Below, piece after piece: positions 34,071 through 45,712 of a stretch of 64,000 nt of DNA (position 1 is the stretch's first letter; every line of letters starts with the position of its first letter). The notes beneath the pieces were generated by a model. That model was given only the letters and a program-made list of their open reading frames with translations, was not told where the DNA came from and searched no databases. Made by a program: the position numbers and the translations under genes. The stretch covers positions 310,001 to 374,000 of the forward strand of contig JAWWNJ010000002.1 in the NCBI GenBank assembly GCA_037176885.1. The letters are read 5' to 3'. The stretch comes from Favolaschia claudopus (Eukaryota > Basidiomycota > Agaricomycetes > Agaricales > Mycenaceae).

Positions 34071-34634
34071 ATGATAAACCCCCCAACATCAGAGGAGAAA
34101 CGAAACCTCCAACTCCAAACCGCCGAAGACCTGGATGTACCACCAGTCTACGATGCACCTCCTCTTCCCCAGGCTTCCGCGCTCCCTCGACAGCCGTCTC
34201 CCCCTAATACTATCCCGCCTGTGGATGCGGCTGCATCCGAAAAGGAATGGAAAGACAAGTTGAAGAAACTCGACAAGAGGATCCGGAAATACAACTGGAC
34301 GAGACGGCAGAGCGACGAAGCTGTGATCATCGAATCTATGCGCGATTTGGCTGCGAGCCATAGCGATCCTGCGGTTCAGGGTTATTGGACTCGAAGGGCT
34401 GATGAGTTCGAGAAGGCACCCGAGGCGAATAAGAGGGGTATTTTGATGGATATTGCGAGGGGGCTTGCGCTGCTAATAGCTGCACCGGTGAGTCCAGTCG
34501 TTCTTTTTGCGCGGGGTTTGAGTCGTGACCGATTCCTCTAGATTGCGATTGCTGGAGCTATCCTTGTTGGCACGGGGATAGTTATCAAGGCGGGAGGGAA
34601 TTTCTTGACTGGTGCCACCAGGATCTTGAAGTAG
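34071..34634 (+). CDS. small tail-membrane protein with PPVY motif, tandem paralog 2
   Basis: 169 codons in two exons (34071-34487 and 34542-34634). VPPVYDAPPLPQASALP corresponds to the PPPY region of paralog 1. The helical domain (EWKDKLKKLDKRIRKYNWTR, ESMRDLAASHSDPAVQGYWT, RADEFEKAPEANKRGILMDI) and the C-terminal segment (IAIAGAILVGTGIVIKAGGN, then FLTGATRILK) align residue by residue. The intron sits at the same place in both paralogs. A C-terminal Gly-rich hydrophobic helix suggests a tail-anchored or small membrane protein; the PY motif suggests interaction with WW domains such as those of Rsp5/Nedd4 ligases. Both are inferences. Confidence 0.8.
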
Positions 34635-36878
34635 TTTGTGGTCTTGTTCCAGGCATGTAGTCTTTGACTTTCAGTCTGAACTTTTTTATGATTCTGATTC
34701 CAGGATTCACCATTGTAGATTATTGCATTCAAGCCCGGAGACAACTTGAAGAGGTTGGGGGTAAAAAATCGGGTGGTGTTGCTGCGCTATGCAAATGACT
34801 GCGGTGTACAAGTAGGTACTTATTGGGTAGAATTTCTTGGAGGCTTTAGGGATTTGCGGACACTTTCGTTGCATAATACTTTTTAACTGGAGAATAGAAT
34901 CGTGAGGATCTGAGTATGTCCGAATCGTGAAAGAGGACAAGATGTGAGCTGCTCACAAAGAGTTGGAACTAAGTATAGGGTGGGACACGGTCAGGTGACC
35001 TCGCGAAAATAGGTCTCGGATTCGGGGGGTGGAGAGGGTTGAGTGGGCGACTGAGAATGATGTGAAGAATATACAGCGAGCGAGGAAAGAGTTCGTGAAG
35101 AGAGTTGTCACTGATGCGCAGAATGAGTGTTGCTTTTGGTTGGTGTGGAGTAGGCGAAGCTGCAGGCGCCTGGGCGATGGCGACTGGTAAAGATTGTAAG
35201 TGTCAGGGCTACTGTGGATTCCCAAATATGGCGCGATCCGGGATGATCTAGCTAGAGTCAACAACACGTTTTTTAAAAATCTTTGGCGCTCACGTATTGA
35301 TTGGGTTCAGCGCTTGGCGGTGTTGCGAAAAAAAAGCCGAAAACAGCGTTTCGACGGGTCGAATTATCGGAGTTTTGAGTCGGTATTTTCATGCTTTGTA
35401 GTACTCTTCCAATTCCACGCGGGTCGCTGTCGAAAGGCGCAGTCTATCGAGGAATTTCGTCTTGATGCGTAAATGGGTAGACTTTGAAGATCAAGTAACG
35501 ATGAAGAGGAGGATGTAGAATTGAAAAGACAAGACTCACATAGAACTCAAAAGGTTCACTGGCCGAAAAGTCGAATTCTGTCGCGGTAGCCACGTTTCAG
35601 GCCTGTGTTTTGATTCCGTCCTTGGACCCCAAACTCTCATAATCCCGTCCAAGATTTACCTCTCTGATAATCATTCGCTGCCAGGCCGCATATAAATGAA
35701 ATGGTTTGCCCCACAATTCGTCGCAGTCGATACTGGTCGATACTCCATGTGCACAAGTGCAGGTACGGAGTTTTTCGTCGCGAAAGGGAATTGCGGACTG
35801 CGGAGGAGCGATTATGTTTGTGTGGTTGGAACTTGTAAATGCAAAAGAAGAACAGTAGCGCACGGTTCTGCCCACTAACGAATGCTTCAGAACTGCCGGC
35901 GCTGATGCAAAGGCTTGGAGAGCCCACATTGATATTCCCAAGTCGATGGATGGGGAACCAATCCCCAGGCCAGCCCTGACACGTAGATGTCTGGTTCAGA
36001 ATAGAACGCAGGATGTGAAATTCAGCTCAGGTAGACGCTGCTGTTGAAAGATGGCATCCACCGAAGGGAAGAGATTGCCACCGCCGCGTCGTTGCCGCGT
36101 CGTCCATTTCACAACCTGAATGGAAGTCTGGAAGAGTTCTATCTCTGATGAGCTGAAGGATAGTCAGGTTATTTTGAACCCTCTGTAGACGTCGATTGCA
36201 GGATGAAGACCGCAAACGGTTGAAGCAAAGTGTCCTTTGAAGAGCGCAAGAGAAAGAGCGACAAACTGATGAGAGAAAAGCGGAGAGAACATGACGTCAT
36301 CAAAACTATCTTGCTTTCTACCGCATCCTTGGCAGCTCACAGCTCACAAATCCTGCCGCTATGCCTCTTCTCGACGTCCGTGCAAACTTTGGGTCGTTGC
36401 CAGGGGCTGCTAGACTCGGGATGTGCTATTGAATTAATTCGACGTTATCTTGCGGCATCTCGCCATTTACTCTCTACCATACGTCGAGCAAGGTCATTCA
36501 ACTCTGAGCTCGAACACCGAACGACCGACTTCATTACGATGATTTTGAAATCAAGGATAAGACTTAGGATAAAAAGGTGCAATCAAGATTGGTGGTTCCT
36601 TGAATGGTCTTGATAGTGCCATACGAGGCATACGACCTGGATTTGCGCTTGACGAATCCATGTCCAAATTTTCCTTCCATCGCGGAGCGGTTCCAGCCCG
36701 AGGGAACGTTATCCACTAGACGCCCGTCGCCCATGCGTTACAAGCCTCATTTAGGTTAGATATCGGTCTACATCTGGCTCCATCATTTCGGGGCAGTGTC
36801 TCCTCCGTGCTAGATCTAATAATCTATGGCGCCTTACCACCTCCACCGTTGGGCTTTGCTCTTTGCTCGCAGCTCGCG
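34635..36878. other. 2.2-kb gap without a supported gene
   Basis: Frames here are short, mostly start at non-ATG codons and overlap on both strands. None shows a family signature or consistent splice pattern. The right end is the promoter of the NLR-like gene. Confidence 0.4.
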
Positions 36879-39211
36879 ATGATCTCCTGGTTGTCGCGAC
36901 ACCGTCCCAGGCGGCGAGGGGGCAAAATGTCGCCAAAATCGCCCTCGTCGATCCCTGCTGCCGATGCCGACTTGGCTTTGGTCAAAATTAGCACCGGGGT
37001 ATCTGAGCGCCCCGCTGCATTCCGTGCTCGGCGTCAGGACACAGACTCAACACTGGTAGATGGGTCGGATGTTTATTCGGACTCTGATTCCTCGTCATTG
37101 TTCGACTCCGACTTGAAAATCCCACTCACGCGCTGTGCGAGCCCGGACAGCTTTGACAGCCTTCCTTTACCAAAGGAGCCAGCGTCTCATCGAGCTGTAA
37201 AAACCAATGTTAATCGCGATGATCCCTCGCTTTGGAAGAAATCATTGCAGGACTCGAACCATGGTCCGCAGTGCTTTGGACCAGTTCCACTGGACTGTCA
37301 GCCTTCGGTCAAGGCGCATAGGTCAAAATGGAGCAAATTTGCGTCGGGAACGACCCACTCGATTTCGACTGTCTTACAAGCCTCGATCATCGTTGGCGAG
37401 GCGTCCAATATTCCATATCTGAAGGGTCTTGCCGGGATTCTGCTCTTAATCTCAAATTCCGTTCAAGTGCGTGCATATACGGACTTCTTTAATTTACCAT
37501 CAATTGTTTGCTCAGGCCACAGAGGACAATAGAGTTGACTGTACACGCTTGAGCAAGATGATCATCGAACTTGCTTCCGTTGCAGCGCGTTATCTGGAGG
37601 AAAACGGACCCACACCTCACTTCTCATTGACCATGGAAACACTGACTCGGTAACGGCTCCTCTTAATACGACCCTTGTTCATCCTAACAAACATACAGCA
37701 CGTTCACCCGTATTCTCCAAGCCTTGCAGATCAATTTGAAACGTTCATATGCGCGACGATATGTCGAAGCAAGCAACGAGAGAGATCTTTTGCGTGACTG
37801 TGAAAAGGAACTCCAGCATTGCCTTGATACATTTCAGGTATGGAACATCTCACAGATACTTTCAAAGTGTTAACCCGCGATTCAAATAGATACGCTCGCA
37901 CATTGCAACGAGCGTGGCTATCACGCGCAGGACTAAGGGTGATGAGGTGTTCGAAGGCCAGGTCTCCAATGTGCTGCATCCAGTGAAGAGTCTACTTGCA
38001 CAGACAGTTACAGACAGCGAGACCATCCCAGAAGTTCGCATATTCCGCTCCTTATCTCAAGATCTTATATTGACAAAAGCTACCCAGACACTCGAAATCT
38101 CTGATGAGCCCGAAGATCTTCCCCCCAAGCCTCAAATATCCTACGGTCGCGAGAACGAGCTGTCAGAGCTTGTATGCATGTTCTCCCAACCACTCCAAGC
38201 CCACGCGGTTTTGCTCGGCCAAGGAGGCTCAGGAAAATCCATTCTGGCTCTGGAATTACTGCACGATCCCGAAATAAAGCACAAGTTTCGCCATCAGCGG
38301 CTCTTCGTCAAGTGCAAGTCGGCGCGAACGACTTGGGACTTGCTCTCTCGCTTGGGGTCTGCAATGGGACTACCGGAGAGCGAACCATCAGCGTACAAGG
38401 ATACTGTCTTGAACACGCTGGTAGCTTCTTCTGTTCCGTGTCTTGTTGTATTCGATGACCTAGGTAAGTTTCGTGTGATCATACAACTGAGCGGCGTCTG
38501 ACGTTCATAGATGATGCTTGGGACCCTCCGTCGACGAAACTGGACGTTGAAGATTTCCTGACCGAGTTGTCGAATATCTCAACTGTCTCTCTGCTTCTTA
38601 CTCTACGCGGTACACAGCGGCCGATGGGCCCCTCCTACAGCAAACCTGCCCCTGCACCTCTCGGATCCCTCTCCCCCTCCGCCGCCCGTGAAACCTTTTT
38701 CGCCATCTCCGACGTCGTGGAAGATGGCGAGGACGCCCCACTGGTCGACGTTCTTCTTCAACTCGTCGGATACCTACCCCGCGCTATCACCACCCTCGCC
38801 CAACTCGCACAATACGAGCCGCTTCCATTTTTACTAGAGCGGTATCGTGAAGAGGGGACTGCGATGCTCTGCGACGGGGAGGTCAGCATGGATGAGTCGA
38901 TCGAAGCGACTCTGTACAGTGCTCGGATAAGCGAATGCCCTGCCGCGCTCGAAGTTCTGAGCGTTCTCGCGCGTTTCCCGCAAGGGACACCAAAAACTGA
39001 GGTTTCTGCCCTCGTTACCAATGGGGGTAGGTTACCCGGGGCCATAGTGAACAAGTGCATGAGTGTTCTGCACTGCACCTCGTTGTTGGTAGTCGTCTCC
39101 GGAGACGGGCAACCGCAATGCGAGACGGTCAAGGTGCCGGAGGTTATTCGAACGTATTTGGAGCGGCATGTCCTTGATGGAGGCAGGTATCGAAGGATTG
39201 AAGAATTGTAA
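36879..39211 (+). CDS. STAND/NLR-like ATPase with probable MLKL-like N-terminal bundle
   Basis: 711 codons in five exons (36879-37466, 37516-37649, 37699-37837, 37890-38463, 38511-39211), all phases consistent. A disordered Ser-rich N-terminus (about 150 residues) precedes a helical bundle: SISTVLQASIIVGEASNIPY, ADLS-like helix CTRLSKMIIELASVAARYLE, TFTRILQALQINLKRSYARR and LLRDCEKELQHCLDTFQ. This pattern resembles the mlkl_NTD-type domain common in Agaricomycete NLRs. The NB domain follows: YGRENELSELV, Walker A LLGQGGSGKSILAL, Walker B CLVVFDDLDDAWD (split by an intron), a sensor-like LLLTLRGT and a winged-helix region. No WD, TPR, ankyrin or LRR repeats follow. Probably involved in non-self or stress-triggered cell death, by family analogy. 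Confidence 0.82.
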
Positions 39212-39752
39212 AAGTATTTCTGGTCAGTTGCTTTTGACTACAACATTTCAAGAAGCATACTCACGAGCTCCTTATAGGCCTCGTAAGGTTGTTTCTGTGA
39301 AACCCCAACAAAAAGACACTCTGCAATGAGCGGAATTAATTCTTTATCTTATTTAATGATACCATTGACACTTTGTATACCACTGCCATGCTCTAATTCT
39401 CCAATGGACTACGTATGATAATACTCATTTACCTCTATGTATTATCTATCTCTATGTACGCCTCTGGATGAGGTTGGACTCCTATGCACATACTCCCATA
39501 CATAATCATGTAATGCAGTTGAAATAACAATTCTCTTCTGGTACCTGTGCTCGATTTCGAGATATAAGAAAGTGCTGCCTCGTCCTCAATAACAGGTCAA
39601 GGAGCCGGTCAAAGCGAAGAATATAGTCCCAATTAGGCAATCGGCGCGGTTCGGTCCGGAATTGATAGCCAACGGACCCGGGCCGCGTCGCTGCCGCACC
39701 TCTTCTTAGGTTCGATTTGTTATCTGCTTGTAAGTTGTCTTCGTCCTTCACA
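39212..39752. other. intergenic
   Basis: 3' flank of the NLR-like gene and promoter of D-serine dehydratase. AT-rich, with no gene seen. Confidence 0.5.
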
Positions 39753-41237
39753 ATGTCGAGTCTCACTCAAACCAAGACACCCTACCAATTCAACAACCTT
39801 TCCCAAAAAGATGCCCTTTGCAAGGAATTTGTGGGGAAACCGTTGGAGGCGCTACGGACGCCAGCGATGGTGATCGACAGGAGCCTCTTCAAGAAGAACT
39901 GCGTGCGGATGCTTCAGAATGCGCAAGATTGGGGCGCGAGTCTACGGAGTCATTTGAAAACGCATAAAGTAATGGTTTGTGTGATATGAAGATCGCTCGA
40001 TTGAATTTGCGCAGACAGTGGAGGGTACAAGACTTCAGCTAGTCGAAGGCGAACACAGCACGAATGCTGTCGTGGTCTCGACGCTCATGGAGGCGTGGCA
40101 GGTGGTTGAAGGCGGGCTGGTTAAGGAGGGCATCGTGAAAGATGTGTGTAGTTCCTTCCATCTTCTGCATTCATCGCTGACGGTTCGATTAGATTTTGTA
40201 TGGCCTTCCTGTCGCAGTGAACAAGGTTGCAGATCTTTCGGATCTTTGGGACCATATCGCAAAGGACGGAGCCACCGTCCGCTTGATGGTGGATAACCCA
40301 GAACAGATCCACTTTATTGAAGAATTTGAGAAGGCGCGCGGGTCTGCAAGAAAATGGTCTGTATTCGTCAAGATCGATGGCGGGCAACGGTATGGGGTTT
40401 TTCTCGACCCGATCTCCCCACTCTCAATGTTCTAGACGCGCCGGAATGACATCGGACTCGCCGCGTTTCGTCCCCTTCCTCAAGTCCCTCTTTGAATCCC
40501 CTGCGATTTCTGTGTATGGATTTTATATTCACGCGGGGAACGCGTATGCATCGACGAGCGCTTCTCAAGCAGCGTCGTTCCTTTCATCGGAAGTCCATGC
40601 GGTGAACGACGCAGCGGCAATCGCTCTTCCCCTCCTCGCCGCCTCCTCGAATGCCGCCGCCCACAATCAACCATTTGTGCTGTCCGTTGGATCGACACCG
40701 ACGGCTCACGCAGCCACAGCAGAGTCGCGCGCTGCACTCTCAACTTTGCTGCACGGGAAGCTGGAGCTCCATGCCGGTGCGTTGCGTCGGCATCGTTGAG
40801 GAAATTAACTGAACTGTGAGGATGCAGGAAATTATCCCATGCTCGACTTGCAGCAGGTACACACATCTCTCGTGTCTTCGGACCGCATAGCACAGCGGGT
40901 GATCGCGACCGTCGTTTCATATTATCCCGAGCGCGGTGCCAACGGGGGTGACGAGGCGATGTGCGACGCGGGATGCATCGCGATGAGCAAAGACACGGGT
41001 CCAAGCGGCGGATACGGCGATATCATTGGGAAGCCGTGGCAATTGACGCGCATGTCGCAGGAACATGGCATTCTGACGCCGACAGAGGCTGGTGCGCCGA
41101 AGTTGCAGTGCGGAGATATGGTTGAGATTGTGGGACAGCATGCATGCTTGATTGCTGCTGCATATCCGTGGTATTACATCGTGGAAGACGGTGGGCGCAC
41201 TGTTGTTGACGTTTGGGTTGCCTGGAAAGGGTGGTGA
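39753..41237 (+). CDS. DSD1: D-serine dehydratase (fold-type III, PLP and zinc)
   Basis: Converts D-serine to pyruvate and ammonia. The PLP lysine lies in SLRSHLKTHKT after an alanine-racemase-like start (LRTPAMVIDRSLFKKN). The barrel continues with HSTNAVVVSTLMEAWQVVEG, YGLPVAVNKVADLSDLWDHI, MVDNPEQIHFIEEFEKARG, VKIDGGQR, and ISVYGFYIHAGNAYAS. The C-terminal domain carries the zinc-binding His-Cys pair (EIVGQHACLIAA). About six exons. The ATG at 39753 was chosen as the conserved start; a non-ATG extension lies upstream. The family is also called D-threonine aldolase-like; the zinc pair and overall match to yeast Dsd1 favour the dehydratase. Confidence 0.92.
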
Positions 41238-41481
41238 AGACAAGTAGTGTACAGTAGGGCTCAAACCAAAGGAAATATTAATTGTGCGTATCTGCTGACG
41301 CGTCGAGATGAACGCGCTTTGAATTTCCACCAAAAACCGCGACAAGTTGGCCGCGGGCTGCTACTTGATCCGGCTCGGGACAATTCAAGATGACTCTTCG
41401 TTCAACTCTATCTTGGACTGAACGTTCTCAATCTGAACCATCATCTGCCCGCAGTCCACGACCCTCGTTCCGTTGCCAAGA

Positions 41482-42704
41482 ATGTCGGACGTTCCAGCTC
41501 TTCCTCAAGAGCTGTTCGACCATATCATTGCCCAATTAGCCGACGACCTTGACTCTCTCCGTACTTGTGCTCTGGTCTCCTCGAGCTTTCTCCACACTGC
41601 TCGCGGCCATCTCTTTTCCAACATCAAAGTTGGCCCGCTCGATCTTGAGCACTCTATCGAAGACCTCAGTGAAATTCTGACGCGATTTCCCTACTTGACT
41701 GGTCGCGTGCGGTCCCTCCACCTATGGGACCATATCATGCGTCGCTACAGCTGGATAGAGGATTCCAGGTCATCCGCCGTTGCCCCAAGAGTCGCCGATT
41801 TCTCTGGCATGCTCGTCTCGCTCAAGAGATTCGTGATCACGATTGAAGCCGGCTTCGTACATTGGGCCAACATCTCGAAGCCCTTACGCAAATCTATCCG
41901 GCTCGTTGTCGCCATCCCCACACTTACAAGCGTCGAGCTCAACGGCTTGTACGGCTTGCCATTCACGCTTTTCGCTAATTGCTCCGCGTTGAAGTCGGTG
42001 AAATTGAAATGGGTGTCATTCGACGAACGCGATAATCTCGACTTTGCGGCGACGTTAGCTGCGTGCATGAATTCTCCTGTGACGCAGTTGACTCACCTCG
42101 ACATCGAGCTCGATACGCGCGTTCTGCAATTGCTCGCACGTTGGATTCTCCATCCAGAATCCCCATTGAAGATAACACGGCTGTCGTCTTTCGTTGTCTC
42201 TGTCGATGCCAGATCCGACTACGTTGTCGTCCAGAGCTTACTTGCGGAATGTAAACCCACACTTGAACGTCTACAACTCAAAAATAGTAAGGATTTCCTC
42301 TTTGCCAAGGGCCAAATGCTGAGTAACCCATGAAAGCTGAAGGAGTGCTCCATCTCGGGGAGCTTACCAAGCTCCGTACACTATGCATGGATACAGGAGC
42401 TTCTCTGGAGGCGCTTTTACGCTGGATCTCAAATGGCATTCGGCTGCCAAGTCATGCTATCAATCTCGTTGTCAACCTATCCTCGGATAGCTGTGACCCG
42501 GATAAGCTTCAAGTAGCTGCAGTTGATGCAGCCTTGGTCAAGTTACGCTCGATTGAGAGCGTAACATTAGTCTTGCTTCCCACGAAGAGCCAATCCGAGT
42601 CTCAAGTACGGGAACGCGACTATATTGATGTCACTACTGCTTTTGCACATCGCATGCCACTGTTAGCTGGGACAGGTGGACTGCAGGTTTTGCGTTCTCC
42701 GTAG
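41482..42704 (+). CDS. F-box protein with LRR-like body
   Basis: Starts MSDVPALPQELFDHIIAQLA, an F-box at the very N-terminus (residues about 5-45, with LRTCALVSSSFLHTARGHLF). An LRR-like region (RVRSLHLWDH, TLTSVELNGLYGLPFTLF, LTHLDIELDTRVLQLLARW) follows. A 50-nt intron (donor GTAAGGAT at about 42286, acceptor ATGAAAG) joins QLKN to TEGVLHLGELTKLRTLCMD; without splicing the ORF stops at 42333. A presumed SCF receptor with unknown target, not closely related to the pair at 6.6-10.5 kb. The ATG at 41482 is the first ATG in frame. Confidence 0.85.
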
Positions 42705-43827
42705 GTTTATCGTGGTGTGCCAATATCTTGACTGACCCATGGACGTATAGACACTACGTGAACAGTAACTTTAGAGCCCGATGATTAGCTGGCGAAATAT
42801 CTATCTACAGTGTCTATCTTACGTTTATATATTTATAACGCCTGGTCAATCCCATAATCATCCTCATGCTACTGCCTGCCAGTGCCTGTGTTCACCTGAT
42901 CATCATACATTATATTGCTTGACTTTACTCTGCACGAATGATCTGCGTTCATCCTCAAGCCTCCGAAAGGACCTCTGAGGCTCCACTGTTGCTCAACTGT
43001 GGCTCTGACAAAAAAATTCCTAATTCGGCACCATAGGTGGTTGTTTGGCAACAGCCCTCAGTTTCGACGTGTCAACTTACCATCAAACTCTGCAGCTGCC
43101 TCTGAACGACGACTCGGAAATGAGGGCGGAGGATGCGCACTATGCGCGACCGTTTTCCACCATTTATTTTTCAAAACCTCTTGACGGCCATACTCGGAGT
43201 GTCGTCGATGCGTCGACCATACTCCGAGCCATCTCGTGTTCAGCTTTCAATATTCGTCCTCCAGACTCCCACCTGACGGGCCAGTCAGAGCCTCTCAGTC
43301 TATGTAATGTCCTCAACTGGATGCACGAAGATTTCCGGGTTCGCGGCGAGACCACATCATGATTCACAATGCGTTCACCGAGAATTTATTGGCACTTCGG
43401 TCATTTTCGTTGTCTTTCGGCGCTCGATCTTGGAGTCGTGGCCGGTAGGTTTTGCGACGTCGGTCTGGACCTACTGTGTCTCGGAATGTCTTACACGTCC
43501 GGCGGCGTCTTTGGGCTTCATTGTCTCAGTAGTCTCAGTCAAGTCATTCTCTTTCTGTCAAAGCCAGGCTTTTCGTCGCAAAAAACGCCCCAGGATTCTC
43601 CTCTTTAGCTGGCAGATACTCTCCGAAGCACTTTGGTGGCTGTTTTCTGGCAATCTCAGCAGTATACTGTACGGCCATGGAAGCAAATTTTGGCCCCGAT
43701 CCTCGATCATCCCGTGGAATGTCTCACTTTTTTTTCTCGTCTCCTATCTCGGTTTGAACCAATTCACGAAAAAACTATAAGAAGCCAGAGGTTTCTCAGT
43801 CATGTCCACCTAACAACCATTTCTCAA
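42705..43827. other. intergenic
   Basis: A 105-codon frame at 43045-43362 (with SEMRAEDAHYARPFSTIYFS) starts at TTG and has no recognised family; it may be a relic. From 43300 on, the plus strand is pyrimidine-rich, and the right end is the promoter/5' UTR of the secreted Ser-rich protein gene. Confidence 0.4.
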
Positions 43828-45155
43828 ATGAAAACCATCTTTGCCCTTTGGGTTCTCTCCTTCACCGTTTCGGCTCTTGGAGCCGCATTGCCAGAAACAA
43901 ATGCGCGACGATTTGCGCGCGGTCTTCCGCCGCTTCCTTCAGTGCGTCGCACGTTGCGTGGTATGTTCTCCGCTCCCGTCATATGTAGTCATGAATTCAC
44001 CTGTTTATCAGGCGCGAAGCGCGCCGACCCCTCGTCATTACCCCGAAATGTAGCAAGGAACTTTCGACCTCTTGCGGCTCATGCTCCTGCCGTAGTCGTT
44101 TTCAGTGAGATCGACAGTAGTTCTTCGGCATCTGTTTTTTCGCCTTCACAGCAGAATAGCTCTGGTACCACCTTAGTCACGGTGACGGGATCGACGCCAG
44201 CCTCGAGCTCTGACTCTGCCTTGCCAGATTTGGCCAGTCCTTCCCCATCGCAGCCTGCTTCGACCAGTGCCTCGCCTGTACAGTCAAGCAGCGCCAATTT
44301 GTTCCCTAGAGCCGCGATCATCTCTGACACGGTCGCATCCAATGTCAGTTCATCGCTCCCTGCATTCACCAGCAGCTCCGCCCCCGCTCCTAGCTCCAGC
44401 GACGGACCTACTATCAGTTCTAATGCAGCCTCTGTATCAGGCTCCGACTCAGCTTCGCTGGTTTCTCTGTCCGGCTTCTCCCCTTCCGTCTCTAGTACAC
44501 CGACCATGCTGTCGTCAGTCGTAGATACCCTCGACCTGGTGGTATCGAGCATCCTCAGCTACAGCTCCAGCGCCGATCCGGCGTCGACTCCTGGTCTTTC
44601 ATCGTCGGCTTCTTCAGCCAGTTCCTCGCCATCGCCCTCCTCTTCCTCGGCCGCGTCACCTGCGCAATTGAGCAAGTGGTCTAACGTTACCAGCAGCTTA
44701 CCGCTGTCCGTTCCGTCTGCTGCTAGCACCAGTGCAGCTCCGTTCAGCTTATCTTCGTTCGCCTCTCCGTCCATTTCCTCGGCATTCCAGTCCTGGTAAG
44801 CATTTTTTCTTTCTTTTTATAATTTATATCCCTGGTTCTCATCGTAGTCTATCAGGTCCGAATCCAGGGAGCCCCTTGACTGTCAGACTATCCTCAGCAT
44901 ACTCGGGGTAGGACTGGATTGCTCCAGCAGTACGTTCAATTTTGCAACACTGAAATTCCTTTTCATTGACTTCCATACTCAGTCCCGATCATGAGCGTGC
45001 AGGTCAACGCCGCCGTGTCTTCCTCCGCGGCTCGTTCTGTTGGTTCTTTCTCGAGTACTGCGCCTTTGAGCGCCTCGTCGTCTTCCAGCTCGAATTCATC
45101 GAGCGCGTCCTTGAGTAGTTCTATGGCTTCCTCTATCCGTGCTGCCTCTTCGTAG
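43828..45155 (+). CDS. secreted serine-rich protein with hydrophobin-like Cys tail
   Basis: A signal peptide (MKTIFALWVLSFTVSALGAA) is followed by a basic stretch (RRFARGLPPLPSVRRTL), an intron, and about 270 residues that are mostly Ser/Ala/Pro/Thr, a likely O-glycosylated extracellular or wall protein. Two further introns give a C-terminal part reading EPLDCQTILSILGVGLDCSS, then IPIMSVQVNAAVSSS. This resembles the second half of class I hydrophobins (GL-CSPI-VIGV), but the CC doublet motifs are missing. It ends in another Ser run before TAG at 45153. Intron 1 is bounded by GTATGT and ATCAG. The splice choice in the C-terminal part is my inference from phase and motif. Confidence 0.75.
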
Positions 45156-45712
45156 AGGTCCATCCCCATCGTTGGACGTTCGCTCGAACAACATGATCTC
45201 GTTGTGACCGAGCAGTGCGATCTCGTAATTATCCGCATCCTCCACCTTGTCGAACTCGCATACGTCGACGGCGGCGGCGATATTAGCAGCGCGCGCAAGA
45301 ACGGATGCTGCTGCTTGCGATGGCCAGGTGCAGGTCCAAGGCAAATGACGGCGAAATGCTGAGGAATGAACTTTTGACGTTGCCTCTATACCCCCACTAT
45401 GCTCATGATACCTATGCCTAAAAAGCAATCTAAGTACTTACAAAACAATTTAAAAAGAATAATGCTTCATGTGTAGTGTATCCCATACCATGTCCACGTT
45501 GGACTAAAAATAAATGGAGTTCCTGATCGTGGGTAACGAACACCAACTCCGAACTGTTGTGCGCCTCAAACCATTTGAATAATCACAACCCGTGGTGCCG
45601 CCTCACGGGCACCATAAACACTGCTTCGTTATCGCAATGGAGTGCTATATCTTCCGCTCGACCATCCGGCCCTATTTCAAGCCCTTTTGAACTCCACTCC
45701 GATACTGCTCCG
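45156..45712. other. intergenic
   Basis: 3' flank of the Ser-rich gene and promoter of the arrestin-like gene. The sequence just after the TAG still reads openly in places, so another 3' exon arrangement is possible. No separate gene is seen. Confidence 0.4.

Noticed and set aside
44079..44552. 157-codon minus-strand frame
   Set aside because: Antisense shadow of the Ser-rich repeats of the secreted protein.
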